Shown piece by piece: positions 32,137 to 39,328 of a DNA stretch of 55,941 nt. Position numbers and translations under genes: made by a program. Below the pieces are notes generated by a model. That model had not been told where the DNA came from, ran no database searches, and saw nothing but the letters and a program-made list of their open reading frames with translations. This stretch comes from a virus, in the IMG/VR virus record IMGVR_UViG_3300035704_000011, positions 1 to 55,941 of that record; one strand, written 5' to 3'. Within the stretch, counting starts at the first letter, position 1, and the number at the start of each line of letters is the position of its first letter.

Positions 32137-32549
32137 CGCCCGATCTCCGCGAGCGCGATCTCGGCCCGGCGCATCGCGGTTGCCTCGGGTTCGGCGGCAA
32201 GCGCGGTCTCGATTCGTTCATGCCGCCGGATGCGTTCGCGGATGTTCCGCTCGGTCAGTGTGATCATTTCGCCACCATGCAGCTCCACCAGGAGCGTGCG
32301 ATTGCGCTGCAGCCAACGGAGCCCGAACCAGGGCTTGTCTGATGGTGGCGCCTGCTCGTACTCCGGCGGACACGGCACCAACTCGCACCGGTCGTATCTG
32401 CCGAGCTGTTGTCCCGGCTCATCCTCGGGCCGCGCGAAGACCGGACCGTTGGGCTCGGGCTCGCCCGCGAAGTGCGTGCGAACGTGGTCGACGATCAGCG
32501 GGCTGACGAGCGGCTGATCCCGGAGCAGCACCCGGTCGCCGGGCTTCAT
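32133..32549 (-). CDS. Hypothetical protein
   Basis: A 138-residue protein with a beta N-terminal half (KPGDRVLLRDQPLVSPLIVD, RYDRCELVPCPPEYE) and a helical C-terminal half (TERNIRERIRRHERIETALA). The family is not recognised. Start and stop each overlap neighbouring genes by 4 bases. Confidence 0.6.
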   Translation of the reverse strand: MKPGDRVLLRDQPLVSPLIVDHVRTHFAGEPEPNGPVFARPEDEPGQQLGRYDRCELVPCPPEYEQAPPSDKPWFGLRWLQRNRTLLVELHGGEMITLTERNIRERIRRHERIETALAAEPEATAMRRAEIALAEIGR

Positions 32550-32863
32550 ACGAGGCCCCGGGACAGCTCGATCGCCGCCTGTTGAATCGTAATTACAGCC
32601 TTGTCCGCATGCGCTTGCGCTTTATGCCGAGCGCTCGCTGCCGCGTCGCGGGTGTCATAAACCAGCGCGGCGTCGAACCACTGCGGTCGCGAATACCGGC
32701 CTTGTGGATCGTGCTTGCTGCCGGCAACTTCAAGACAGATCTGCAGCCGCCCGGCACGGGTGCGCTCAGCCCGACCTTGGAGGAAGCACAGCCTAGCAAG
32801 GCGAGCTCCGGGCCCGGCTACGAGCCAGCGGATGTTGTCGGCGGCGGCGGCCGGCGCGATCAT
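32546..32863 (-). CDS. Hypothetical protein
   Basis: A 105-residue protein that starts in the pentapeptide gene's stop (ATGA). It has a beta core (GRLQICLEVAGSKHDPQGRY) and a C-terminal helix (ARHKAQAHADKAVITIQQAA). No family is recognised. Confidence 0.55.
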   Translation of the reverse strand: MIAPAAAADNIRWLVAGPGARLARLCFLQGRAERTRAGRLQICLEVAGSKHDPQGRYSRPQWFDAALVYDTRDAAASARHKAQAHADKAVITIQQAAIELSRGLV

Positions 32864-34143
32864 CCCGCCGCTCCGGCGAGCGACTGGAATTCCGCGATCC
32901 AGCCCTCAACGATCATCGCCAGTTGATTCGTCGCTGGAGTGTCGCCCTTGTGGATCCCGAGAAACCAACGCTCAATCTGCCGATCAGAATTGGCAAAGCC
33001 GAGTTCACTTAACGGCACGCGCCGAATATTGGCGATCGTTCCAGCCAAGCAGGCGCAATCGCCGGTGTAGGTCGATCCGTCTATCCGACCTTCGCGTAGG
33101 GCGGCGAGCAGGCCAGGGATCTCGGGCTGCGCGCGCAATAGAACATCCCAAAAATCATTGCGGACGCCGTCGAGGCGGGCGCCGTCGAGGCTGGCGCCGA
33201 AGAGGCTGGCGCCGTCGAGGCGGGCGCCGTCGAGGCGGGCGGCGTCGAGGCTGGCGCCGACGAGGCTGGCGCCGAAGAGGCGGGCGCCGTCGAGGCGGGC
33301 GCCGTCGAGGCGGGCGCCGTCGAGGCGGGCGGCGTCGAGGCGGGCGCCGACGAGGCTGCCGCCGTCGAGGCTGGCGCCGAAGAGGCGGGCGCCGACGAGG
33401 CTGGCGCGGTCGAGGCGGGCGCCGTCGAGGCGGGCGCCGTCGAGGCGGGCGCCGTCGAGGCGGGCGGCGTCGAGGCTGGCGCCGTCGAGGCGGGCGCGGT
33501 CGAGGCGGGCGCCGTCGAGGCGGGCGGCGTCGAGGCTGGCGCCGACGAGGCTGGCGCCGTCGAGGCTGGCGCCGAAGAGGCGGGCGCCGACGAGGCTGGC
33601 GCGGTCGAGGCGGGCGCCGTCGAGGCGGGCGCCGTCGAGGCGGGCGCCGTCGAGGCTGGCGCCGACGAGGCTGGCGCCGACGAGGCTGGCGCCGACGAGG
33701 CTGGCGCGGTCGAGGCGGGCGCCGTCGAGGTGGGCGCCGTCGAGGCGGGCGCCGTCGAGGCGGGCGGCGTCGAGGCTGGCGGCGTCGAGGCTGGCGCCGA
33801 CGAGGCTGGCGTCGAGGCGGGCGCCGTCGAGGCTGGCGCCGACGAGGTGGGCGCCGTCGAGGCGGGCGCCGTCGAGGCGGGCGGCGTCGAGGCTGGCGCC
33901 GACGAGGCGGGCGCCGACGAGGCTGGCGCCGTCGAGGCGGGCGCCGTCGAGGCTGGCGCCGACGAGGCGGGCACCGTCGAGGCTGGCGCCGTCTGAGACT
34001 ACGATCTCAAGCGCGGCACGAAGGTACCATCGCTCTTCGTAGGCCGGGATCTGCACCTCAAGTGAGGCGCGGCCCGTCCATCTGAGGAACGGGATCTTTA
34101 CGGTGATGGTGCCGGTAGCGGCGTCGGCGTCGTCGTCTGGCAT
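32860..34143 (-). CDS. Pentapeptide-repeat protein, 55 tandem repeats
   Basis: A 427-residue protein, first gene of the left operon, start at 34143 behind GGGAGGGGAGC. Residues 1-52 are an N-terminal domain. Residues 53-326 are 54 pentapeptides plus one tetrapeptide of the form A[S/R]L[D/V/F][G/R/A]; four residues of this kind per side build a square right-handed beta helix. Residues 327-427 are a C-terminal domain ([20 protein letters not shown] ... [19 protein letters not shown]) that I have seen with pentapeptide arrays in other phages. Such helices can mimic B-DNA and inhibit gyrase (Qnr/MfpA). A gyrase- or repressor-related DNA-mimic role is inferred. Confidence 0.88.
   Translation of the reverse strand: MPDDDADAATGTITVKIPFLRWTGRASLEVQIPAYEERWYLRAALEIVVSDGASLDGARLVGASLDGARLDGASLVGARLVGASLDAARLDGARLDGAHLVGASLDGARLDASLVGASLDAASLDAARLDGARLDGAHLDGARLDRASLVGASLVGASLVGASLDGARLDGARLDGARLDRASLVGARLFGASLDGASLVGASLDAARLDGARLDRARLDGASLDAARLDGARLDGARLDGARLDRASLVGARLFGASLDGGSLVGARLDAARLDGARLDGARLDGARLFGASLVGASLDAARLDGARLDGASLFGASLDGARLDGVRNDFWDVLLRAQPEIPGLLAALREGRIDGSTYTGDCACLAGTIANIRRVPLSELGFANSDRQIERWFLGIHKGDTPATNQLAMIVEGWIAEFQSLAGAAG
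33166..33987 (-). repeat. 15-bp tandem repeat array coding for pentapeptides
   Basis: Fifty-four 15-bp units and one 12-bp unit cover 822 bp. On the plus strand the unit is close to GCCGTCGAGGCGGGC. Differences are confined to codons 2, 4 and 5 of each unit; almost no silent change is seen. One unit near 33811 lacks a glycine codon. All six frames are poor in stop codons, which creates long false reading frames. Confidence 0.95.
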
Positions 34144-34171
34144 GCTCCCCTCCCGCATATTGTCCGAGCCA

Positions 34172-34200
34172 CGATATTTGCATTCATGCACATTGGTCAA
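34172..34200 (-). promoter_or_regulatory. Early-left promoter PL
   Basis: On the minus strand, -35 TTGACC (34200-34195) and -10-like ATATCG (34177-34172) are separated by 17 bases, and operator 34178-34191 fills most of the spacer. The layout is the same as at PR. The start point should lie about 20 bases before the pentapeptide gene. Confidence 0.65.
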
Positions 34201-34223
34201 GAGGAAAGTTTGCAATTATGCGC
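34178..34223. promoter_or_regulatory. Left operator cluster (two sites)
   Basis: Two copies of the palindromic element TTGCA-N4-TGCRM: TTGCATTCATGCAC at 34178-34191 and TTGCAATTATGCGC at 34210-34223. Their centres are 32 bp apart, close to three helical turns. The first overlaps PL and the second lies just upstream of its -35. Confidence 0.75.
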
Positions 34224-34318
34224 ATCGGGGGGGGGCAGCGGCGCGGACGGCGAGACAATAATGTGGCAGCTTATGCAATCGGCCGAGCCACGTTGGTTAG
34301 CTATGTCGGGAGGAAAAA

Positions 34319-34717
34319 ATGAACGCCCTAGAAGAGGCCGAAAATCGCTTCCTTAGTACGGTCGAGCGACTGATCCCGGACTATTTCGCAGAGGCCGCGC
34401 CACCGAGACCGGGCTGGGGTTGGCCAGTGGTCAAGGTTAGTGCGGTCCCCATGGCGGCGGTCTGCGCCGCGCTTGCTGCCGCGAGTTTCGGTTGGCTGCC
34501 AGATATGGACGCAGGCTTCGAAGGCTCGCTGAGTGGCCTTTTCCTGGCAATCCTGGTGAGTCGGTGGCTCGCCGGGCCCTACGCCGCCATGGTGGGCGTC
34601 GCTCTGTCGGGCGCCGGAATACTTTGCCTGTCAGGGACAACCGACGGCGCGCAATGGCTCGAAGGATATGCCGCCATGATGGTCTGCTTGTGCGGCACAG
34701 CGATGATGACCGGCTAG
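34319..34717 (+). CDS. Membrane protein of the immunity region
   Basis: A 132-residue protein with a strong ribosome site (GGGAGGAAAA). The N-terminal 35 residues are soluble; the rest has three to four hydrophobic segments (AVPMAAVCAALAAASFGWL, SGLFLAILVSRWLAG, YAAMVGVALSGAGILCL, YAAMMVCLCGTAMM). It is convergent with the repressor; the two stop codons share CTAG at 34714-34717. A membrane protein in the immunity region suggests superinfection exclusion, comparable in place though not in sequence to lambda RexB. It could be expressed in the lysogen from a promoter near the left operators. Confidence 0.6.
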   Translation: MNALEEAENRFLSTVERLIPDYFAEAAPPRPGWGWPVVKVSAVPMAAVCAALAAASFGWLPDMDAGFEGSLSGLFLAILVSRWLAGPYAAMVGVALSGAGILCLSGTTDGAQWLEGYAAMMVCLCGTAMMTG

Positions 34718-35172
34718 TCTTGGCCGCGCAGGTTCCTTCGTCGGCGTAGAATCGTCCGCGCCAAAAAGAGCGCGTTCTCATCGTTGATGACGGGACGCCC
34801 GGCGTTCTCGCATTCAGCCAGGACGTCGTAAAAATCCGCGGCGATCTCGGCTATCACGGCAGCGCGATCGGGCAGCTCGCGACTACCCACGACATCCTCG
34901 GCGACAAGATACGCCGCTCGAAGTTTCTGCAGATCCGGCATCTTCGCCTCTGCGTTCGACAGCGCAGGCGGCAGCGGCACGCCGCTGGCGCCTGATAGCT
35001 TGGCGAGCGTGAGCGTCGACAGCACATGCTTGGTCGGCTGATTGAGGAACCGGGTAACGGTCGACGGCGCAACGCCCGCCGCTATGGCGAGCTTTGTCGC
35101 GCTGAGCCCGCTGACCCGCACCATCGCCTCGACCAAGTCTTTTATGACCTGTCGCACGTCGTCATTGCGCAT
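34714..35172 (-). CDS. Phage repressor (CI-like, no peptidase domain)
   Basis: A 152-residue protein read from ATG 35172. Residues 22-46 are a helix-turn-helix (LSATKLAIAAGVAPSTVTRF). The C-terminal 80 residues are helical, with no S24 Ser/Lys dyad, so RecA-type self-cleavage is not expected; induction would need an antirepressor or another signal. No Shine-Dalgarno precedes the ATG, and an operator ends 3 bases upstream, so the message may be leaderless, as for lambda cI from PRM. It is divergent from the Cro-like gene, which supports the repressor call. A longer frame to 35412 would cross the operators and is rejected. Confidence 0.75.
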   Translation of the reverse strand: MRNDDVRQVIKDLVEAMVRVSGLSATKLAIAAGVAPSTVTRFLNQPTKHVLSTLTLAKLSGASGVPLPPALSNAEAKMPDLQKLRAAYLVAEDVVGSRELPDRAAVIAEIAADFYDVLAECENAGRPVINDENALFLARTILRRRRNLRGQD

Positions 35173-35174
35173 GT

Positions 35175-35256
35175 TTGCATCTTTGCGCGCGAGAGGGCCG
35201 GCTGTCCGCTTGCAAGATTGCGCAAATTTTCGCTTGACGATGTTGCAAGAATGCAA
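35175..35256. promoter_or_regulatory. Right operator cluster (three sites)
   Basis: Three copies of TTGCA-N4-TGCRM: TTGCATCTTTGCGC at 35175-35188, TTGCAAGATTGCGC at 35210-35223 and TTGCAAGAATGCAA at 35243-35256. Centres are 35 and 33 bp apart. The last is a perfect palindrome in its arms and lies inside PR; the first abuts the repressor start codon. Confidence 0.8.
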
Positions 35257-35262
35257 ATAGCC
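35234..35262 (+). promoter_or_regulatory. Early-right promoter PR
   Basis: -35 TTGACG at 35234-35239, a 17-base spacer containing the operator 35243-35256, and -10-like ATAGCC at 35257-35262. The start point would fall at or just before the ATG at 35271, so the Cro message may be leaderless. Confidence 0.65.
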
Positions 35263-35270
35263 TTGCGCGC

Positions 35271-35495
35271 ATGAGCATTCCCAGCCCGGAGGAAATCGAG
35301 CGCCGCGTGAAGAGCGCCGGCCTTTCGATGCGAGAGGCCTGCAAACGAGCGGATGTCCACCAATCCACCTGGTCTCGGTGGAAATCAGGGAAGGGCGCCA
35401 CCGTCGGCGCACTGCAGCGGCTCGTGGATGTGGTTGTCGCGGCCGAACGGGCGCGCGGTGCTGCGGATCAGCCTTCTGGGGCGGCGCGGTGCTGA
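35271..35495 (+). CDS. Cro-like regulator
   Basis: A 74-residue protein, the first gene right of the operator cluster. Residues 16-40 form a helix-turn-helix (LSMREACKRADVHQSTWSRW) of the Cro/CI type. The C-terminal part is a helix. Size, position and divergence from the repressor match Cro, which would favour lytic growth by blocking repressor expression. No ribosome site is visible, and the gene may be read from a leaderless message. Confidence 0.75.
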   Translation: MSIPSPEEIERRVKSAGLSMREACKRADVHQSTWSRWKSGKGATVGALQRLVDVVVAAERARGAADQPSGAARC

Positions 35496-35576
35496 GCTTC
35501 CGGCCGGGACCCTATGGTGGGGCAGCGTCGGCTACGGCGGGCCGCGCTGGCGGGAATTGCAGCTGGGGAGCTGACG

Positions 35577-35720
35577 TCATTCGCGGCGCCGGTCCCGCAA
35601 GTCTTCCAGGCGCGCGCGCCGTCGCCGCCTGCTCTCCAGCTTGCGGCGCAGCCGCAGCCACAGCACTGGCACGGCGAGCACGCCGAGCGCCGCCAGCCCT
35701 AGCGCGATAGGCGCGGTCAA
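35577..35720 (-). CDS. Possible small membrane protein (TTG start)
   Basis: A 47-residue frame from TTG 35720, with AGGAG 7 bases upstream. One hydrophobic segment (APIALGLAALGVLAVPVLWL) is followed by a very basic tail (RRKLESRRRRRARLEDLRDR). Its start codon overlaps by one base the ATG of the plus-strand gene at 35720. The strand is against the PR transcript, so it is doubtful. The 35496-35719 stretch holds no better plus-strand gene. Confidence 0.35.
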   Translation of the reverse strand: MTAPIALGLAALGVLAVPVLWLRLRRKLESRRRRRARLEDLRDRRRE

Positions 35721-35989
35721 TGGCAGACTCCTGCACCGCGCTCGAATTCCCGGTCGTTGAACTGGCAGACCGGCCCGGTGCCGCACGCTACGCCATCCGC
35801 TTTCGCGGCCAGGCTTCCACCTATGTCGCCGTGTACCTGCAAGAGAATTGGCGGCACGCATGGGAGCGCGCCGGGCGTTCGGTGCCGCCGGCCCTGGTCA
35901 TCCTCGATTCCGATATGGAGCTGCTGACCGCTTTCGGCGATGCCGACCTGCGCGCGGTCGGGGTCTTGCGGATTGAGGCCGGTCAATGA
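35720..35989 (+). CDS. Hypothetical protein of the early-right operon
   Basis: An 89-residue protein with alternating strands and helices (YAIRFRGQASTYVAVYLQEN, then VILDSDMELLTAFGDADLRA). No DNA-binding motif is seen. It is the second clear gene of the PR transcript. The family is not recognised. Confidence 0.6.
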   Translation: MADSCTALEFPVVELADRPGAARYAIRFRGQASTYVAVYLQENWRHAWERAGRSVPPALVILDSDMELLTAFGDADLRAVGVLRIEAGQ

Positions 35990-36484
35990 CGATCCCCAGG
36001 CGTCACGGTGCCGGGGATGCGGCTCGCCTTTGGCTGAGGGACGAGGGCTCGACGCCGCGCCTGTGGGGGGCCGTCGGAGATCACGGACCCGGCGGCTCCC
36101 CTGTCGCACAGCGCGCCGCGGGTGCAGGCGCACTGACGCTCGCGAGCCTCGGTCAGCTTGTCGTTGGGGGAAAACGACTGAAGCTCGCGGGCGTTCTCAT
36201 TCGAATCCATAGGGGGCCTTTGTCGGGCAACCGGTGCCAAAGGCATGCAGGCCGGCCTTCGATGTCGGGTCCGGCCCTTTGTCTCTGCCGAGAAAAATCT
36301 CGGTGGCCAGATGCTGGGCGTCGTGGCGGCCCCAATACGCGAAGGCCGGTGGAGGTGGAGCCGATCCAATGCTCCGCCGGCCAGCGCTGCGTCAGTCTCT
36401 CTGATCAGCCGCCGCGCCTGTTCCACCAGTCGCGCGGCCCAATGTTTCACGGGAAACCGGTCTCCTTTCATCGCTGCGCTTTCC
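35990..36484. other. 495-bp stretch without a secure gene
   Basis: A plus-strand frame (35986-36540) starts in an ATGA overlap but has weak codon character. The minus strand shows better composition in pieces: 35983-36213 from an ATG (DSNENARELQSFSPNDKLTE ...), a GTG near 36456 behind AAAGGAG (KHWAARLVEQARRLIRETDA), and an out-of-frame segment between about 36208 and 36380 (FAYWGRHDAQHLATEIFLGR). These could be one frameshifted minus-strand gene or separate small genes. I cannot decide. Confidence 0.4.
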
Positions 36485-36841
36485 ATGTCCCAACAATCGG
36501 CAGGAATGCGCGAAATGGCGAGGAGGCCGGTGGCCAGTGAGACTAGCTTGTTCGATAGCGGCATTGCCGACCGCGCCGCGACATTCCTGGCTGTTAACCA
36601 CGCCGGGCCGCACGCCACGAAGCGCATTTCGCGCGCGTTCGGCGTCAGCTTGGGGATGGCGAAACTGCTGCGCGCCGGCCGCGGCTGGACCGTGGCGCGC
36701 CTCGATCAGGCTGTCCGGGTTTATGGCCAGGCGTTTGGCGATTTTGTGTTTCCGCCATCGGCCGACGAGATCCACGACCGCCTCGACCGGATCGAGCGGC
36801 AATTGTCGGAAATCCGCAACGACCTGCGGGGGGAGCAATGA
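36485..36841 (+). CDS. Putative small regulator, HTH-like
   Basis: A protein of up to 118 residues; the start may be ATG 36485, ATG 36515 or GTG 36527, none with an ideal ribosome site. The middle (ATKRISRAFGVSLGMAKLLR) looks like a helix-turn-helix, and the C-terminal 30 residues (DEIHDRLDRIERQLSEIRND) form a coiled coil for oligomers. Its place after Cro suggests a CII-like role, but the fold is not clearly CII. Confidence 0.55.
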   Translation: MSQQSAGMREMARRPVASETSLFDSGIADRAATFLAVNHAGPHATKRISRAFGVSLGMAKLLRAGRGWTVARLDQAVRVYGQAFGDFVFPPSADEIHDRLDRIERQLSEIRNDLRGEQ

Positions 36842-36979
36842 ATGGTCGATTGGATCCGTCGCGTTGTCGGCTGTGCGCTGGCGTGCGCGTCAGATGCGTT
36901 CAGATGGCTTTCGCGGCAGGTGACGCCACCACGTAGCAAGGGGGGAGAGAATGGCACGGAAAGGGAAGAGCAACGGTAA
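36842..36979 (+). CDS. Small hypothetical protein
   Basis: A 45-residue frame that starts directly after the previous TGA and overlaps the next gene by 29 bases. The N-terminus is hydrophobic/basic (VDWIRRVVGCALACASDAFR); the C-terminus is charged. It may mainly couple translation. Support is positional. Confidence 0.4.
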   Translation: MVDWIRRVVGCALACASDAFRWLSRQVTPPRSKGGENGTEREEQR

Positions 36980-37583
36980 TGGGTATGCCGACGGCGAAGC
37001 GCCAGAGGCCTTACCTGGTGCCGACGTCGAGTTGCTCGACAGGCTGCCCGACATTGCCGCTCGTATCGACAGCGCCAAGGCAAAGTCGGATGACGCGCGC
37101 AGCGACCTCGGGCACATCTACCACCAGGCCGAGGAGGACGGCTTCAACCGCAGGGCCATCAAAGAGGCGGTACGCCTGCGCAATATGGAGCCGGACAAGC
37201 GGAATGATTACCTCGCGAGCCTCAACGCCTACTGCGCCAAGCTCTGCATCTGGGGTCAGGGTGCGATTTTCGAGGAACCGCGGCCGCCGCAGCCGGATGC
37301 ACTTTCCTTTGTTGCGGCACCAACCAAGGAAGAGCTGCACGAGAGCTTGGCGCAAGCCAATCATGACGCTGCCGGCTATACACACGAAGTCGGCCGGCAA
37401 GCCGGGCTAGAAGGCAAGAGCCCCACCGACAACCCCTGGCCCGCAGGCGGCGCGGCGTACGGCGTGTGGCACAGGGGCTGGCTCGCCGGGCAGGAAGAGC
37501 TCGTCAACAACACCATCGGCAAAGCCCCGCGCAAGCGCCGCAAGGCCAAAGATGGCGGGGGCACTGAGGCCCAAGTCCATTGA
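36951..37583 (+). CDS. GapR (DUF2312)-like protein fused to an RMF/CrpP-like domain
   Basis: A 210-residue protein. Residues 25-90 (ELLDRLPDIAARIDSAKAKS, then HIYHQAEEDGFNRRAIKEAV RLR) have the helix order of DUF2312/GapR, an alphaproteobacterial DNA-supercoiling sensor. Residues 130-185 follow the small RMF/CrpP pattern: AAGYTHEVGRQAGLEGKSPT, NPWPAGGAAYGVWHRGW, GQEEL. RMF inactivates ribosomes, and CrpP-like proteins are poorly understood. The ribosome site GGGGGAGAG precedes ATG 36951. The fusion suggests control of replication-coupled gene expression; this is inference. Confidence 0.6.
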   Translation: MARKGKSNGNGYADGEAPEALPGADVELLDRLPDIAARIDSAKAKSDDARSDLGHIYHQAEEDGFNRRAIKEAVRLRNMEPDKRNDYLASLNAYCAKLCIWGQGAIFEEPRPPQPDALSFVAAPTKEELHESLAQANHDAAGYTHEVGRQAGLEGKSPTDNPWPAGGAAYGVWHRGWLAGQEELVNNTIGKAPRKRRKAKDGGGTEAQVH

Positions 37584-38068
37584 CCGACGCTGTCGAGATA
37601 ACCGTGCTCGGCAAACCGGTCAGCTGGAAGCGGGCCCAGCGAAACCCGATGACCGGCGCCGTCTATGTCGATCAGGCCAGCGAGAATTACCGCGCGATCA
37701 TCCGGGAAGCGGCGCGCGCTCCGATGCGCGGTCGCCCTATCTTCGATGGGCCAGTGGAAGTCTCGGTCATCGCAGTGTTCCAGATCCCGCGATCCTGGCC
37801 GAAATATCGAATAGCGCAGGCTGTAGCGGGCTGTGTTCCCTACACTGGCAGTCTCGACCTCGACAATATCATCAAGGCGCTGAAGGACAGTCTCAAGGGC
37901 GTCGTCTATCAAGACGACAGGCTCGTCTCGTCATACGGCGCCTGCGCCAAAATCTATGGCGAGAAGCCCCGGCTCGAGGTCCGCATTGCGCCGATCGCCG
38001 TGAAGGCTGCGGTCAGGATCGGCCGGCCGCTCGAGCACACGCCGGACCTATTCGCGGGTGGAGCATGA
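37580..38068 (+). CDS. rusA: RusA-type Holliday junction resolvase
   Basis: A 162-residue nuclease starting with TTG 37580, which overlaps the previous stop as TTGA; the conserved N-terminus (EITVLGKPVSWKRAQRNPMT) would be lost from the next ATG. The RusA active site is complete: D93 and D95 in SLDLDNIIKAL, K99, and D112/D113 in VVYQDDRLV. It resolves branched DNA before packaging. It lies in the replication part of the right operon. Confidence 0.9.
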   Translation: MTDAVEITVLGKPVSWKRAQRNPMTGAVYVDQASENYRAIIREAARAPMRGRPIFDGPVEVSVIAVFQIPRSWPKYRIAQAVAGCVPYTGSLDLDNIIKALKDSLKGVVYQDDRLVSSYGACAKIYGEKPRLEVRIAPIAVKAAVRIGRPLEHTPDLFAGGA

Positions 38069-38169
38069 GCCGCGCCCGCAAAGCTTCGGCGCCGTTTCAT
38101 TGGGTGCCGGAGGCCTTGCTGGCCAGGTCCCAATGCGCCCTGGCCAGCCCTTTCGGGAGCGGCGCATGA
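38065..38169 (+). CDS. Micro-gene between resolvase and next gene
   Basis: A 34-residue frame whose ATG overlaps the RusA stop (ATGA) and whose stop overlaps the next ATG (ATGA). It reads SRARKASAPFHWVPEALLAR and a short tail. Double coupling supports translation, if only as a relay; no function is apparent. Confidence 0.45.
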   Translation: MSRARKASAPFHWVPEALLARSQCALASPFGSGA

Positions 38170-38480
38170 CCGCCATCCATGCAATCGAAGCCGCGATCGG
38201 GCACGCATACGCGATCGGACGCGTCGACCAGTCGATCCAGGTCGCCGGCGAGGAGCTGCTGCGCATGGTGGCGGCGCAGCCGGGGATAACACCGGAAGCG
38301 ATCCTATGGCTCTGCGGCGAGGAAGCAAACCGTCCTGATTGGGACGAAGTCTTGTGGAGACTCGCCGATGTGTGGTGCGAGCTGCAGCGCGGGCTACAGG
38401 GCCGCGGCGCTCGCCAGCTACCGCCGTCCCCTCACTCCGGAATACCCGTCTCGGAGGCTGCGGCCCTTCGGCCGCCATAA
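38166..38480 (+). CDS. Hypothetical protein
   Basis: A 104-residue protein from ATG 38166 with GGGAGCGGCGC upstream. Helical (AIEAAIGHAYAIGRVDQSIQ), with ILWLCGEEANRPDWDEVLWR in the middle and a Pro-rich end. The family is not recognised. A hairpin follows at 38489. Confidence 0.55.
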   Translation: MTAIHAIEAAIGHAYAIGRVDQSIQVAGEELLRMVAAQPGITPEAILWLCGEEANRPDWDEVLWRLADVWCELQRGLQGRGARQLPPSPHSGIPVSEAAALRPP

Positions 38481-38488
38481 AACCCAAA

Positions 38489-38517
38489 GCGCCGGCCTCG
38501 GGAAATGAAGCCGGCGC
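38489..38517 (+). terminator. Strong hairpin without T tract
   Basis: Perfect 8-bp arms GCGCCGGC and GCCGGCGC around a 13-base loop, 9 bases after a gene stop. There is no T run, so it may be an attenuator, a Rho-dependent end or an mRNA stabiliser. Confidence 0.45.
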
Positions 38518-38625
38518 CTTGGTCGACCAACGAAACCACACTCTCCTGGGGGAAAAAAGCGTGGCCCGTTCAACCCTTTATAGCAGATTTATATGTAGAA
38601 TTCGAGACGCGGGGCGAGGCCGGCC

Positions 38626-39324
38626 ATGAAGGTCCGGCGGGTCGATTTCTATCCCGATGAATGGCTGGCGGGGACATTCAATCTCACTGCCGTCGAGCGC
38701 GGCGTCTACATCACGCTCTGCGCGCTCATCTACAGCCACGGAGGACCCATCAAGGCAGATGGCTTGGCCAAGCTCTGCGGGCTGCACGGCAATGCTTTCC
38801 GCAGTATAAAATCGCGGCTCGTCGAGCTTGGGAAAATCTTCGAAAACGCCGGAGAAATAACCGTCAAACGGTGCGAAAAGGAATTGGAAAACGCTCGGAA
38901 AAGGCTCGAAAATAAAAAAAGTAGAGCCGAAGTCAACGACTTACGAGCGACTCCAACTATCAACCATCAACTAAACCAACTATCAACGAACGAAAAAGAC
39001 GCGCCCGCGCGCGAGGACAGCGAGTTCGTTCGTTCGGAAGAGGACTTCGCAAGATTTTGGGAAGCCTATCCCAGCCAGGTCGGAGAGGTCGCCGCGAGGC
39101 TGGCGTTTGCCATCGCCGCCCGCAAGGTCGAGGTTGCCGTGCTGATCGCCGCAGTCGAGCGATACCGCGCCTCGAAGCCTCCGGATCGCCAATGGCTGAA
39201 TCCGGAGAACTGGCTGAATGGCGAGCGCTGGCTTGATCGCCCGGGTGGGCTCAACGGCGCTGGCGTGGCTGCTGTGGAGCCTGAACGCCGGCGGCCTAGG
39301 GCGCCGCCGCCCGAAAGGCTGTGA
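38626..39324 (+). CDS. DUF1376-type replication protein
   Basis: A 232-residue protein. The N-terminal 95 residues are DUF1376/YdaU-like (VRRVDFYPDEWLAGTFNLTA, ERGVYITLCALIYSHGGPI), a winged-helix found in phage replication initiators. A basic, Asn/Gln-rich linker of lower GC content follows (about 95-130), then a C-terminal helical domain with FWEAYPSQVGEVAARLAFA. It occupies the place of lambda O and probably recruits the host helicase. An origin may lie within the AT-richer linker codons (about 38870-39000), as in lambda O. Confidence 0.72.
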   Translation: MKVRRVDFYPDEWLAGTFNLTAVERGVYITLCALIYSHGGPIKADGLAKLCGLHGNAFRSIKSRLVELGKIFENAGEITVKRCEKELENARKRLENKKSRAEVNDLRATPTINHQLNQLSTNEKDAPAREDSEFVRSEEDFARFWEAYPSQVGEVAARLAFAIAARKVEVAVLIAAVERYRASKPPDRQWLNPENWLNGERWLDRPGGLNGAGVAAVEPERRRPRAPPPERL

Positions 39325-39328
39325 GCCA

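Noticed and set aside
33166-33987. Regular repeats considered as a CRISPR array
   Set aside because: Units are 15 bp without spacers, in frame, and code for pentapeptides. No cas genes are present.
33166-33987. Variable codons considered as a diversity-generating retroelement target
   Set aside because: No reverse transcriptase, template repeat or adenine-specific change pattern is visible.
32715-34085. Long plus-strand reading frame (456 codons, Arg/Gly-rich) and several others over the repeat array
   Set aside because: They are shadows of the 15-bp repeats, which lack stop codons in most frames. The minus-strand pentapeptide frame has the ribosome site, the known fold and the domain at its C-terminus.
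35496-35719. Plus-strand frames after the Cro-like gene
   Set aside because: Their products are low-complexity Ala/Arg/Pro sequences without ribosome sites.
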